Shown: positions 1 to 5,332 of the stretch, piece by piece
Numbering within the stretch: the first letter of the stretch is position 1
Layout of the letters: every line of letters begins with the position of its first letter
Assembly (NCBI GenBank): GCA_009786735.1
Contig: WQRM01000111.1
Location: 1 to 5,371, forward strand
DNA from: Oscillospiraceae bacterium
GTDB taxonomy: Bacteria; Bacillota; Clostridia; Oscillospirales; Acutalibacteraceae
Length of the DNA: 5,371 nucleotides
Direction: 5' to 3'
Made by a program: the position numbers and the translations under genes
Notes under the pieces: model-generated
The model's input: only the letters and a program-made list of their open reading frames with translations
Databases searched by the model: none
What the model was told of the DNA's origin: nothing

Positions 1-2
1 CC

Positions 3-31
3 TTGCACTTTTCAATAAAGTGTGTTATAAT
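3..31 (+). promoter_or_regulatory. Sigma-A promoter of the mtaD-ahcY-rpe operon
   Basis: The -35 element TTGCAC (3-8) is separated by exactly 17 nt from a perfect -10 TATAAT (26-31). The -10 is preceded by TGT, giving an extended -10 (TGnTATAAT). Counting the last T of the -10 as -7 places +1 at the A of position 38, which is the first base of the mtaD ATG. The transcript would therefore have no 5' leader, and no Shine-Dalgarno sequence is seen upstream. The elements are read directly; the transcription start is inferred from spacing. Confidence 0.82.
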
Positions 32-37
32 AGTATT

Positions 38-1309
38 ATGAGGATTGTTTTTAGTCAAATCAATACCGTTGTGCCGCACGAAAACTCGCTTGCGGTGCAG
101 CGTTGCGATGTCTGCGTGGATGGGCAGCGCATCGCGCACGTGGGCACTTGCCCGCCCGATTTCGCGCCCGACAAAACCATCCACGGCGCTGGCAAGCTGC
201 TGATACCCGGGCTGGTCAACGCCCACAACCACGCCGCCATGACCCTGCTGCGCCACCGCGCCGATGACGTGCTCTTCATGCCGTGGCTGTTCGACAACAT
301 CCAGCCCATGGAGGCGCGCCTGCAGTCGGGTGACATCTACTGGGGCACCATGCTCGCCGCCTGCGAAATGCTGCGCACCGGCACCACCTGCTTTGCGGAC
401 ATGTACTTTGAGCTCGACGAAATCGCCCAAGCGGTGACCGAAAGCGGCATGCGCGCGCAGCTCTCACGCGGGCTGATTAGCGCAAATCGCCACAAGCTCG
501 ACGTTGCCACAGACGAAATCAAGCGCCTGCGCAGCGAGCGCATCACCTTTGCCCTCGCGCCGCACGCGCCCTATACTTGTGAACCGGACTTCGTGGCGCA
601 AATCGCCGCACAAGCCAAAGCATTGGACGTGCCTATCCACACGCACTTGGGCGAAAGCCGCGACGAAATCACCCAGCTGCGCGAAAAATACAACATGACC
701 CCGTTCGAGTATATGCACGCCGCCGGGCTGCTTGAGCTGCCCGTGCTGGCCGCGCACTGCGTACACATGACCGAAAGCGACATGCAGCTGGCCGCACGGC
801 ATGGCATGAGCATCGTCACCAACCCGGTGAGCAATCTCAAGCTGGGCAACGGCATCGCGCCGCTGAAGCAGATGCTTGAGCACGGCATCAACATCGCCCT
901 CGGCACGGACGGCGCGGCCAGCAACAACAGCCAAAACATGCTGCGCGAGCTGGGCTATCTCTGCCTGCTGCACAAAGGCGTGAACGAAGACGCAGCCTTC
1001 ATGTCTGCCGCGCAGGGCTTGCAAATCGCGACCCAAGGCGGGAGTAAAGCGCTTGACCTTTACAGCCAAATCGGCTCGATCGAAGCCGGCAAACTCGCGG
1101 ATTTAACCATGCTCAACTGCGACGGCGTGCACTGGACACCGCAGTCGAACCCACTCGCCGCGCTGTGCTATGGCGCGCAGGGCAGCGACGTGGAGCTGAC
1201 CGTGGTGCACGGCGAAATCCTGCTGGAGCATGGGCAGTTGACGAAAATCGACGAAGAACGCGTGCGCTACGAGGCGCAAAACATCGCGGAAAGGTTGTGG
1301 CAAGCATGA
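38..1309 (+). CDS. mtaD: 5-methylthioadenosine/S-adenosylhomocysteine deaminase (amidohydrolase family)
   Basis: This 423-aa cytosolic, metal-dependent amidohydrolase of the MtaD/SsnA/TrzN group is expected to deaminate S-adenosylhomocysteine to S-inosylhomocysteine, and also methylthioadenosine or 5'-deoxyadenosine. Visible motifs are the first metal pair HNH (H63, H65) in NAHNHAAMTLLR, then HAPYTC (H176), THLGE (H203, E206), AAHCVH (H240), SNLKLGNGIAP, and GTDGAASNN with the metal-binding Asp D291. All positions expected for an active enzyme are present, and the length is typical of the family. An in-frame GTG at 20 would add six residues but lies inside the promoter. ATG 38 matches the usual family start and coincides with the predicted transcription start. 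The stop overlaps the ahcY start by 4 nt (ATGA). The family is very sure; the preferred substrate (SAH, MTA, 5'-deoxyadenosine or guanine-like) cannot be read from sequence, although the ahcY neighbour favours SAH. Confidence 0.92.
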   Translation: MRIVFSQINTVVPHENSLAVQRCDVCVDGQRIAHVGTCPPDFAPDKTIHGAGKLLIPGLVNAHNHAAMTLLRHRADDVLFMPWLFDNIQPMEARLQSGDIYWGTMLAACEMLRTGTTCFADMYFELDEIAQAVTESGMRAQLSRGLISANRHKLDVATDEIKRLRSERITFALAPHAPYTCEPDFVAQIAAQAKALDVPIHTHLGESRDEITQLREKYNMTPFEYMHAAGLLELPVLAAHCVHMTESDMQLAARHGMSIVTNPVSNLKLGNGIAPLKQMLEHGINIALGTDGAASNNSQNMLRELGYLCLLHKGVNEDAAFMSAAQGLQIATQGGSKALDLYSQIGSIEAGKLADLTMLNCDGVHWTPQSNPLAALCYGAQGSDVELTVVHGEILLEHGQLTKIDEERVRYEAQNIAERLWQA

Positions 1310-2547
1310 GCCAAATCAAGGACATCGCCCTCGCGCCAGCCGGGCACCAAAAAATCGACTGGGTGCGCCGCAACATGCCCCTGCTGCGCGGCTTGGAGGC
1401 GCAGTTCGCCCAAACCAAGCCCTTCGCGGGGCTCAACATTGCGCTGTCGGTGCATCTGGAAGCCAAAACGGCCTATCTGTGCCAAGTGCTTGCGGCAGGC
1501 GGTGCAACCATGTGGGTCACGGGCTCAAATCCGCTGAGCACCCAAGACGACATCGCCGCAGCCCTCGCCGAGCAGGGCATGCAGGTTTTCGCGTGGTACA
1601 ACGCCACCGCGGAGGAATACCACGCGCACATCCGCGAGGTGCTGCGCATCGGTCCGCAGATTATCATCGACGACGGCGGCGACCTCGTCACAGTCATGCA
1701 CGACGAGTTCCCCGACCTGTGCGAGAATGTCATCGGCGGCTGCGAAGAAACCACCACCGGTATTCTGCGTTTGGCGGCCATGGCGCAGCGCGGCGAGCTG
1801 CGTTTCCCCATGATTCGCGTGAATGACGCCGACTGCAAGCACCTGTTCGACAACCGCTACGGCACTGGTCAAAGTGTGTTCGATGCCATCGACCGCACCA
1901 CCAATCTCATCATCGCAGGCAAGACGGTGGTGGTGGCTGGGTATGGCTGGTGTGGCAAGGGCGTGGCCTTGCGTGCCAAAGGATTGGGCGCGCGCGTGAT
2001 CGTCACCGAGATCGACCCCATCAAGGGCATCGAGGCCATTATGGATGGGTTTTCGCTGATGAAAATGGAGCAAGCCGCGCCGCTGGGTGATGTGTTCATC
2101 ACGGTAACGGGCTGCTGCGATGTTGTAAAGGCAGAACACTTTACAGCCATGAAGGACGGCGCAATCCTCTGCAACGCCGGTCACTTTGACGTGGAAGTTA
2201 ATGTGAAGGCGCTGCAAGCCCTCGCGGTAGCAAAACGCGACATGCGCCACAACATCGTGGGCTATCAAATGCCCAACGGCAACTGGCTGAACTTGCTGGC
2301 AGAGGGTCGTCTGGTCAACCTGGCCGCAGGCGATGGTCACCCCGCCGAAATCATGGACATGAGCTTCGCCATCCAGGCGCTTAGCGCGAAACATCTCGCC
2401 GACAACCGCGACGCGAAATTCGATGACATGCTGCAGCCTGTCCCGCGTGAAATCGACCTTGAAGTCGCCCGCTGCGCGTTGGTCTTTTGGGGCGGCGAAA
2501 CCGACATGTTGACCCAAGAACAAGAGAGGTACTTATATGACTCTTGA
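1306..2547 (+). CDS. ahcY: S-adenosylhomocysteine (or S-inosylhomocysteine) hydrolase, short form
   Basis: This 413-aa NAD-dependent cytosolic hydrolase splits SAH reversibly into homocysteine and adenosine, relieving product inhibition of methyltransferases. Substrate-domain signatures are H50 in SVHLEAKTA, NPLSTQDD (75-82), DDGGD (122-126), GGCEETTTG (144-152, E148), and K178 and D182 in NDADCKHLFDNRYGTGQS. The NAD Rossmann loop is GYGWCGKG (212-219), followed by E235 of TEIDP. NAGHFDVEV (H293) and GHPAEIMDMSFA follow. The C-terminus ends in LTQEQERYL and lacks the Lys/Tyr tail (KPDHYRY type) of eukaryotic and proteobacterial enzymes, so this is the shorter archaeal/Thermotoga class. An upstream in-frame ATG at 1165 lies deep inside mtaD and is rejected. 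ATG 1306 has GGAAAGG 11 nt upstream and overlaps the mtaD stop, indicating coupling. Some members of this class prefer S-inosylhomocysteine, which fits the deaminase partner; that point is inference. Confidence 0.95.
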   Translation: MSQIKDIALAPAGHQKIDWVRRNMPLLRGLEAQFAQTKPFAGLNIALSVHLEAKTAYLCQVLAAGGATMWVTGSNPLSTQDDIAAALAEQGMQVFAWYNATAEEYHAHIREVLRIGPQIIIDDGGDLVTVMHDEFPDLCENVIGGCEETTTGILRLAAMAQRGELRFPMIRVNDADCKHLFDNRYGTGQSVFDAIDRTTNLIIAGKTVVVAGYGWCGKGVALRAKGLGARVIVTEIDPIKGIEAIMDGFSLMKMEQAAPLGDVFITVTGCCDVVKAEHFTAMKDGAILCNAGHFDVEVNVKALQALAVAKRDMRHNIVGYQMPNGNWLNLLAEGRLVNLAAGDGHPAEIMDMSFAIQALSAKHLADNRDAKFDDMLQPVPREIDLEVARCALVFWGGETDMLTQEQERYLYDS

Positions 2548-3262
2548 ACGCAACCATGACACTGCACCGCGAAGCGTGCTCATCTCGCCAAGCATGCTCG
2601 CCAGCGACTTCTCCCGCATGGGCGAAGAAGCCCGGCGCATGCAAACCGCCGGTGCTGACTGGCTGCATCTGGACGTGATGGACGGTCATTTTGTGCCCAA
2701 CATCACCTTCGGCGCGCCGATTATCAAAGCCTTGCGTCCGCACTGCGACTTGTTGTTCGACGTGCACCTGATGATCAGCGAGCCGCTCAAGCATCTGGGC
2801 GATTTCCTCGCCGCCGGTGCAGATCAAATCACCCTGCACGCCGAAACCCTCACCCGTGCCCAGCTCATGGATGCCATCGTGCAGGTGCGCTCGGCAGGCA
2901 AGCGCGTGGGCTTGGCGCTCAAACCGGGCACGCCGCTGCGCCCCATCGTCAACTACCTGCACGAGCTAGACATGATCCTCATCATGACCGTTGAACCCGG
3001 CTTTGGCGGCCAGGCATTCATGACGGATATGTTGGACAAAATCAAGCAATTGCGCCGAGAAATCCGCCGCCAAACCCTCGATGTAGACATCCAGGTTGAC
3101 GGCGGAATCACCAGCGAAACCATCCCACTTGCCTACCAAGCAGGCGCAAACAGCTTCGTCGCCGGCAGCGCCATCTTCAACGCCGCCGATGCCGCACAGG
3201 CGATTGCCGAGTTACGAAGCGCGTGTTCTTTTTTTGAAAAAAAAGAACCAAAAAAACTTTAG
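2537..3262 (+). CDS. rpe: Ribulose-phosphate 3-epimerase with an atypical C-terminal tail
   Basis: This 241-aa TIM-barrel enzyme interconverts D-ribulose 5-phosphate and D-xylulose 5-phosphate in the cytosolic pentose phosphate pathway. Motifs are ISPSMLASDF (16-25), LHLDVMDGHFVPN with metal/catalytic H44 and D46, DVHLM (H77), VEPGFGGQ (152-159), VDGGI with the second catalytic Asp D188, and the phosphate-binding segment GSAIF (210-214). The set is complete. The start has GAGAGG 7 nt upstream and overlaps the ahcY stop by 11 nt. The protein is about 20 residues longer than usual at its two ends. About ten residues are an N-terminal lead-in before the first strand. The last dozen, CSFFEKKEPKKL, are Lys/Phe-rich and encoded by an A/T inverted repeat (3225-3248) plus the adjoining A-run. 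That tail follows the natural family end near AIAELRSA and is probably non-native sequence acquired with the repeat. In context the enzyme could route ribose from nucleoside recycling into central metabolism. Confidence 0.95.
   Translation: MTLERNHDTAPRSVLISPSMLASDFSRMGEEARRMQTAGADWLHLDVMDGHFVPNITFGAPIIKALRPHCDLLFDVHLMISEPLKHLGDFLAAGADQITLHAETLTRAQLMDAIVQVRSAGKRVGLALKPGTPLRPIVNYLHELDMILIMTVEPGFGGQAFMTDMLDKIKQLRREIRRQTLDVDIQVDGGITSETIPLAYQAGANSFVAGSAIFNAADAAQAIAELRSACSFFEKKEPKKL
3225..3248. repeat. A/T-rich inverted repeat at the 3' end of rpe
   Basis: GTTC followed by seven T, then G, then eight A and GAAC forms an almost perfect inverted repeat with 11-nt arms, continued by CC and a run of seven A. 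It lies inside the rpe reading frame and supplies residues of its tail. A stem with T/A-only inner pairs could weakly stall transcription from either side, but no GC-rich stem with a U-tract is present, so a terminator role is uncertain. From memory, similar T-run/A-run units with GAACC recur near gene ends in clostridial genomes; this was not checked. Confidence 0.6.
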
Positions 3263-3263
3263 C

Positions 3264-3286
3264 CGCTTCGCGTGGGAATTTTTATG
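3264..3286 (+). repeat. 23-nt direct repeat, copy 1
   Basis: The unit begins CGCTTCGCGTGGG and ends ATTTTTATG. It recurs at 3334-3356 with a single mismatch (A at 3277 versus G at 3347), exactly 70 nt later. It starts two bases after the rpe stop codon. No open reading frame with a recognisable product begins at the ATG it carries. Confidence 0.75.
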
Positions 3287-3300
3287 GGCGGTGCGTGTAG

Positions 3301-3319
3301 GGGCGGCAATCTGCCGCCC
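3301..3319. repeat. 19-nt GC palindrome between the direct repeats
   Basis: GGGCGGCA (3301-3308), loop ATC and TGCCGCCC (3312-3319) form a perfect 8-bp stem with a 3-nt loop, preceded by GTAG. It is the strongest hairpin in the rpe/mecA junction. Neither strand shows a T-run after it, so it is not a standard intrinsic terminator, although it could protect 3' ends or act as a repetitive extragenic palindrome. A related GTAGGG-CGGC hairpin lies on the opposite strand in the mecA leader. Confidence 0.7.
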
Positions 3320-3332
3320 GTGATGTTTCATC

Positions 3333-3383
3333 TCGCTTCGCGTGGGGATTTTTATGAGGCACGGATAGACCACAGCGAAGCGA
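3333..3383. repeat. Inverted repeat with 13-bp arms at the rpe/mecA junction
   Basis: TCGCTTCGC plus GTGG (3333-3345) pairs with CCAC plus GCGAAGCGA (3370-3373 and 3375-3383). A single bulged A sits at 3374, and a loop of 24 nt separates the arms. It could form in RNA from either strand, including read-through RNA from rpe or mecA. No U-tract follows, so it is annotated as a repeat rather than a terminator. Confidence 0.6.
3334..3356 (+). repeat. 23-nt direct repeat, copy 2
   Basis: Second copy of the unit seen at 3264-3286, identical at 22 of 23 positions. Its 5' half is also the left arm of a longer inverted repeat that ends at 3383. Confidence 0.75.
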
Positions 3384-3390
3384 CGGAGCT

Positions 3391-3403
3391 CCACCGCAGG
3401 TGG
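3391..3403. repeat. Small hairpin directly after the mecA stop
   Basis: CCACC (3391-3395), loop GCA and GGTGG (3399-3403) form a perfect 5-bp stem that touches the mecA stop codon (TAA, read on the - strand at 3406-3404). There is no downstream T-run on the - strand. It may help define the mecA mRNA 3' end, or simply be the edge of the repeat-rich block. Confidence 0.4.
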
Positions 3404-4069
3404 TTAAGCATTAGAATACACGCTTCCCGGTTTAAACGCAATTTTCTTGCGTTGCGGCGGCTGGTGATGCACCCCGCCACCCATGTAGGCGAAACACTGT
3501 TGCCCAATTGGCTGCCAGTGTTCGCGCGTTTGCGCGGCGGTGAGCCCGCTTTCGCCGCAGCAGTGTGCAAATTCGCAAAAGAACTGCTGCAGGGTATCCG
3601 ATTGCTGCGCGGGCGACAACAGCAAGCGATAGCGCAAGCCCTGTTGATACAGTTCGCTTTGACCAAACAAGCGGTCATGCTCACTGTCGTGCATGCGTGC
3701 ATAGGCCGCCGCACAATCCAGCAACGCATCAATGCTGTCGAACTCAAAGGTAACGAGCAGCTCTTGCTGTTTGCGCAGCACCCGTTGGCTGGGGCAGGGC
3801 AGAAGATCAAGCGCGCTTTCGCCGCTTTTGATGGTGAAGAACAAAATGCAGCCGCCGTCAGAGCGGGGCATGGCGTCGATGAGCAGTTGGCCGCTGGGGT
3901 CAATGTCGCAGCCGGTGCTTTCGCGCACATGGTCAAGGATAATCCAAATCACGCGGCGTGTGTCCACATCGGCGTAATCGAGGGCATCATAGGTGATGTT
4001 GAGCTGCTCCATGTCGTTCGCGTTGAGCTCCACCACCACTTTGCTGCCCGTCAAAGCTTCAATTCTCAT
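3404..4069 (-). CDS. mecA: MecA-family ClpC adaptor protein
   Basis: This 221-aa protein has the two-part layout of MecA/YpbH adaptors, which capture substrates with the N-domain and deliver them to the ClpC unfoldase through the C-domain. The N-domain (about 1-80) begins MRIEAL and holds DALDYADVDTRRVIWIILD, the acidic-aromatic pattern usual in clostridial MecA, then DPSGQLLIDAMP and GGCILFFT. A variable linker (about 82-100) follows. The C-domain (about 101-195) starts with LLVTFEFDSIDALLDCAAAYA. The last 25 or so residues (HHQPPQRKK onward) are a basic tail I do not recognise from the family. Start choice: ATG 4069 matches the family N-terminus, but the best ribosome site (AAGGA, about 4085-4089) is 15 nt away. 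It is 9 nt from an in-frame CTG at 4075, which would add two residues. Targets in this organism are unknown. The gene stands alone, convergent to rpe and divergent from the RnfD-like gene. Confidence 0.85.
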   Translation of the reverse strand: MRIEALTGSKVVVELNANDMEQLNITYDALDYADVDTRRVIWIILDHVRESTGCDIDPSGQLLIDAMPRSDGGCILFFTIKSGESALDLLPCPSQRVLRKQQELLVTFEFDSIDALLDCAAAYARMHDSEHDRLFGQSELYQQGLRYRLLLSPAQQSDTLQQFFCEFAHCCGESGLTAAQTREHWQPIGQQCFAYMGGGVHHQPPQRKKIAFKPGSVYSNA

Positions 4070-4099
4070 AAGCAGGTAGTACCGTCCTTTTTGCATTAG

Positions 4100-4143
4100 A
4101 GCAACGACCACAAAGGGTCGTCGCTGGCGGTCTGTTCGCCGCC
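4100..4143 (-). promoter_or_regulatory. Two tandem hairpins in the mecA 5' leader
   Basis: Read on the - strand, the predicted transcript begins at about 4145. It immediately enters a 5-bp GC stem (4143-4139 with 4130-4126, loop 8 nt) and then, with no gap, a 10-bp stem (4125-4116 with 4109-4100, loop CUUUGU). One pair of the second stem is a G-U wobble in the mecA RNA but an A/C mismatch in RNA of the opposite strand, so the fold suits the mecA message. A 5'-terminal hairpin could stabilise the mRNA, or the pair could regulate translation. No known riboswitch class is recognised. Confidence 0.5.
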
Positions 4144-4151
4144 CTACTACT

Positions 4152-4180
4152 ATCATATAGAATGGACACGCTGTGTGCAA
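4152..4180 (-). promoter_or_regulatory. Sigma-A promoter of mecA
   Basis: On the - strand, -35 TTGCAC (4180-4175) is followed after 17 nt by -10 TATGAT (4157-4152). The predicted start is an A at about 4145, giving a leader of about 76 nt. The -35 hexamer and spacer length are the same as in the mtaD promoter, and both -10 elements are followed by AGTA. Confidence 0.7.
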
Positions 4181-4250
4181 TACAAAGATGTTACCAAAGT
4201 TGGAAACACTTAGCGAACATGCATTTTTTTGGGGCGATTTATTAAGCCCA

Positions 4251-4256
4251 TAGGAG
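4251..4256 (+). promoter_or_regulatory. Shine-Dalgarno site of the RnfD-like gene
   Basis: TAGGAG sits 8 nt before ATG 4265 and decides the start. It argues against longer versions of the reading frame that begin upstream (for example at 4229). The rest of the 195-nt divergent region (4070-4264) shows no strong + strand promoter. The best guess is a weak -10, TAGAAT (4158-4163), overlapping the mecA -10, with a poor -35 (TTCGCC, 4135-4140). Confidence 0.75.
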
Positions 4257-4264
4257 TACTCATT

Positions 4265-5332
4265 ATGCCAAAACCAAACCAACAACCCCGTTGGAAACAG
4301 CGCCTGGCAACCAATCGCGATGCCCGCCGCTGGAACCTCACCTCACTTGCGCTCACGCTGCCGTTGTTGCTGCTGGGTTATTTTTACTATGGCGTGCCGG
4401 CGCTGCATGTGGCGGTGGTTTCGGTGCTCGCTGCCGTGCTCGCGGAGCTTGTGTTCGGGCGCATCTTCCTGCACAAAAACACCTTGGGCGACTGGAACGC
4501 CGTGGTCGTTGGGCTGTGGATTGCCCTCATGTTGCCCGCCTTCATCGTCCCGCCGGAGCAATACCAGATGCTCGGCAACTACGCCGTGTGGTACGCCGCG
4601 CTGGGCTCGGTGTTTGCCATTTTGGTCGTCAAAATCCCCTTTGGTGGCACAAAGCATATGCCCTTTTCGCCCGCGGCTGCGGGGTTTGCGTTCCTCACGG
4701 CATGCTTCCCGCATCGCGTGTTCACCTTTGTGCCAAGCGAAGTCGTCGCCCCCGTGCGCAGCCGCTCCATGGCGCTGTTGCTCAACTTGGGCGAAAACGC
4801 CATCACGCCGGATAACCTGCCGCGCATTTTGTTTGGCCACACCGTCGGTCCCATGGGCACAGGCGTGGTGCTGGTGCTGGTGGTGATGCTGGCGGTGATG
4901 CTGCTGCTGAAAAGCCGCCGCAGCTATGCCATGGCAAGCGTGGGATTCATCATGGCGGTTGCGGGGCTGGCGTTCTTGTTCCCGCGCATCACGCCCGGTG
5001 TGGAGGGCATGACCATGAGCATCCGTGTGGCTTCCATCGGCATGGAGCTGTTCTCGGGCAGCCTGTTGTTTGCGGCAATCTTCTTGCTGCAAGAGCCTTC
5101 CACCTTGCCCGGACGCGGATTTACACGCTTGGCGTTTGGCGCACTTGCGGGTGCGGTAGCCATCTTGTTGCGCCGCTTGGGCACATTTGAAGAAAACGTG
5201 GTGTTTGCCATTTTGCTGGCCAATGCCATGCTGCCGATGATCTACCGCATTCAAGACGAAGCACTGCAGCAAAAGATTTTCCGTAGAAAACAGAAAACGG
5301 AAGAAACGGAGGTCGCCGATGCCCAAGAATAA
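4265..5332 (+). CDS. RnfD/NqrB-like membrane protein, flavin threonine apparently absent
   Basis: This 355-aa integral membrane protein has about ten predicted helices (roughly 24-42, 46-66, 78-95, 108-124, 134-148, 199-216, 222-240, 260-276, 288-302, 311-328), a basic N-terminus and a charged C-terminal tail. It resembles RnfD/NqrB, subunits of ion-pumping ferredoxin/NADH:quinone-type oxidoreductases. The shared features are GDWNAVVVGLWIALMLP (where RnfD has a Ser/Asn-ALLTGLLLA segment), KIPFGGTKHMPFSPAAAG (like the GG..NPFNPA segment), and LLFAAIFLLQEPSTLPGRG with FGALAGAV near the end. RnfD normally carries FMN on Thr of an (S/T)(G/A)AT motif in the loop before the sixth helix. The corresponding loop here (about 160-185) reads VRSRSMALLLNLGENAIT, with no such motif. 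It may be a divergent paralogue without covalent FMN, or with a shifted site. No rnfC, rnfG, rnfE, rnfA or rnfB lies upstream; a tightly overlapping gene follows. The family is fairly sure, the exact role unknown. Confidence 0.75.
   Translation: MPKPNQQPRWKQRLATNRDARRWNLTSLALTLPLLLLGYFYYGVPALHVAVVSVLAAVLAELVFGRIFLHKNTLGDWNAVVVGLWIALMLPAFIVPPEQYQMLGNYAVWYAALGSVFAILVVKIPFGGTKHMPFSPAAAGFAFLTACFPHRVFTFVPSEVVAPVRSRSMALLLNLGENAITPDNLPRILFGHTVGPMGTGVVLVLVVMLAVMLLLKSRRSYAMASVGFIMAVAGLAFLFPRITPGVEGMTMSIRVASIGMELFSGSLLFAAIFLLQEPSTLPGRGFTRLAFGALAGAVAILLRRLGTFEENVVFAILLANAMLPMIYRIQDEALQQKIFRRKQKTEETEVADAQE

Noticed and set aside
20..37. GTG start at 20 giving a six-residue longer MtaD
   Set aside because: The codons overlap the -10 element and would not be transcribed from the predicted start; the family N-terminus matches ATG 38 better.
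1165..1305. Long N-terminal extension of AhcY from ATG 1165
   Set aside because: It lies within the conserved mtaD coding region in another frame, is Arg-rich and low in family similarity. ATG 1306 has a ribosome site and the normal SAHH start.
1525..2523. 332-aa open frame antisense to ahcY, and the 327-aa frame antisense to the RnfD-like gene (4343-5326)
   Set aside because: Long antisense frames are common in GC-rich coding DNA; their compositions (His/Gln/Arg-rich) mirror the sense codons and show no domain.
3301..3319. Intrinsic terminator at the GC palindrome
   Set aside because: The hairpin is strong but neither strand has a following T-run.
3264..3356. CRISPR array
   Set aside because: Only two direct copies, no second spacer, no cas genes, and a palindrome fills the interval.
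3212..3394. 60-aa open frame on the - strand across the rpe/mecA junction
   Set aside because: It consists of translated repeats and the reverse of the Rpe tail, with no ribosome site or family signature.
3272..4099. Open frame of 275 aa on the + strand opposite mecA
   Set aside because: It is a shadow of mecA: no recognisable family, no ribosome site, and it begins in repeats. The - strand product matches MecA.
4070..4285. N-terminal extension of MecA up to ATG 4285
   Set aside because: It would run through the mecA promoter and leader hairpins and adds no family-like sequence.
4861..4911. GTG/CTG-rich low-complexity tract as a functional repeat
   Set aside because: It simply encodes a Val/Leu-rich membrane helix with GC-rich codons; no exact repeat unit.
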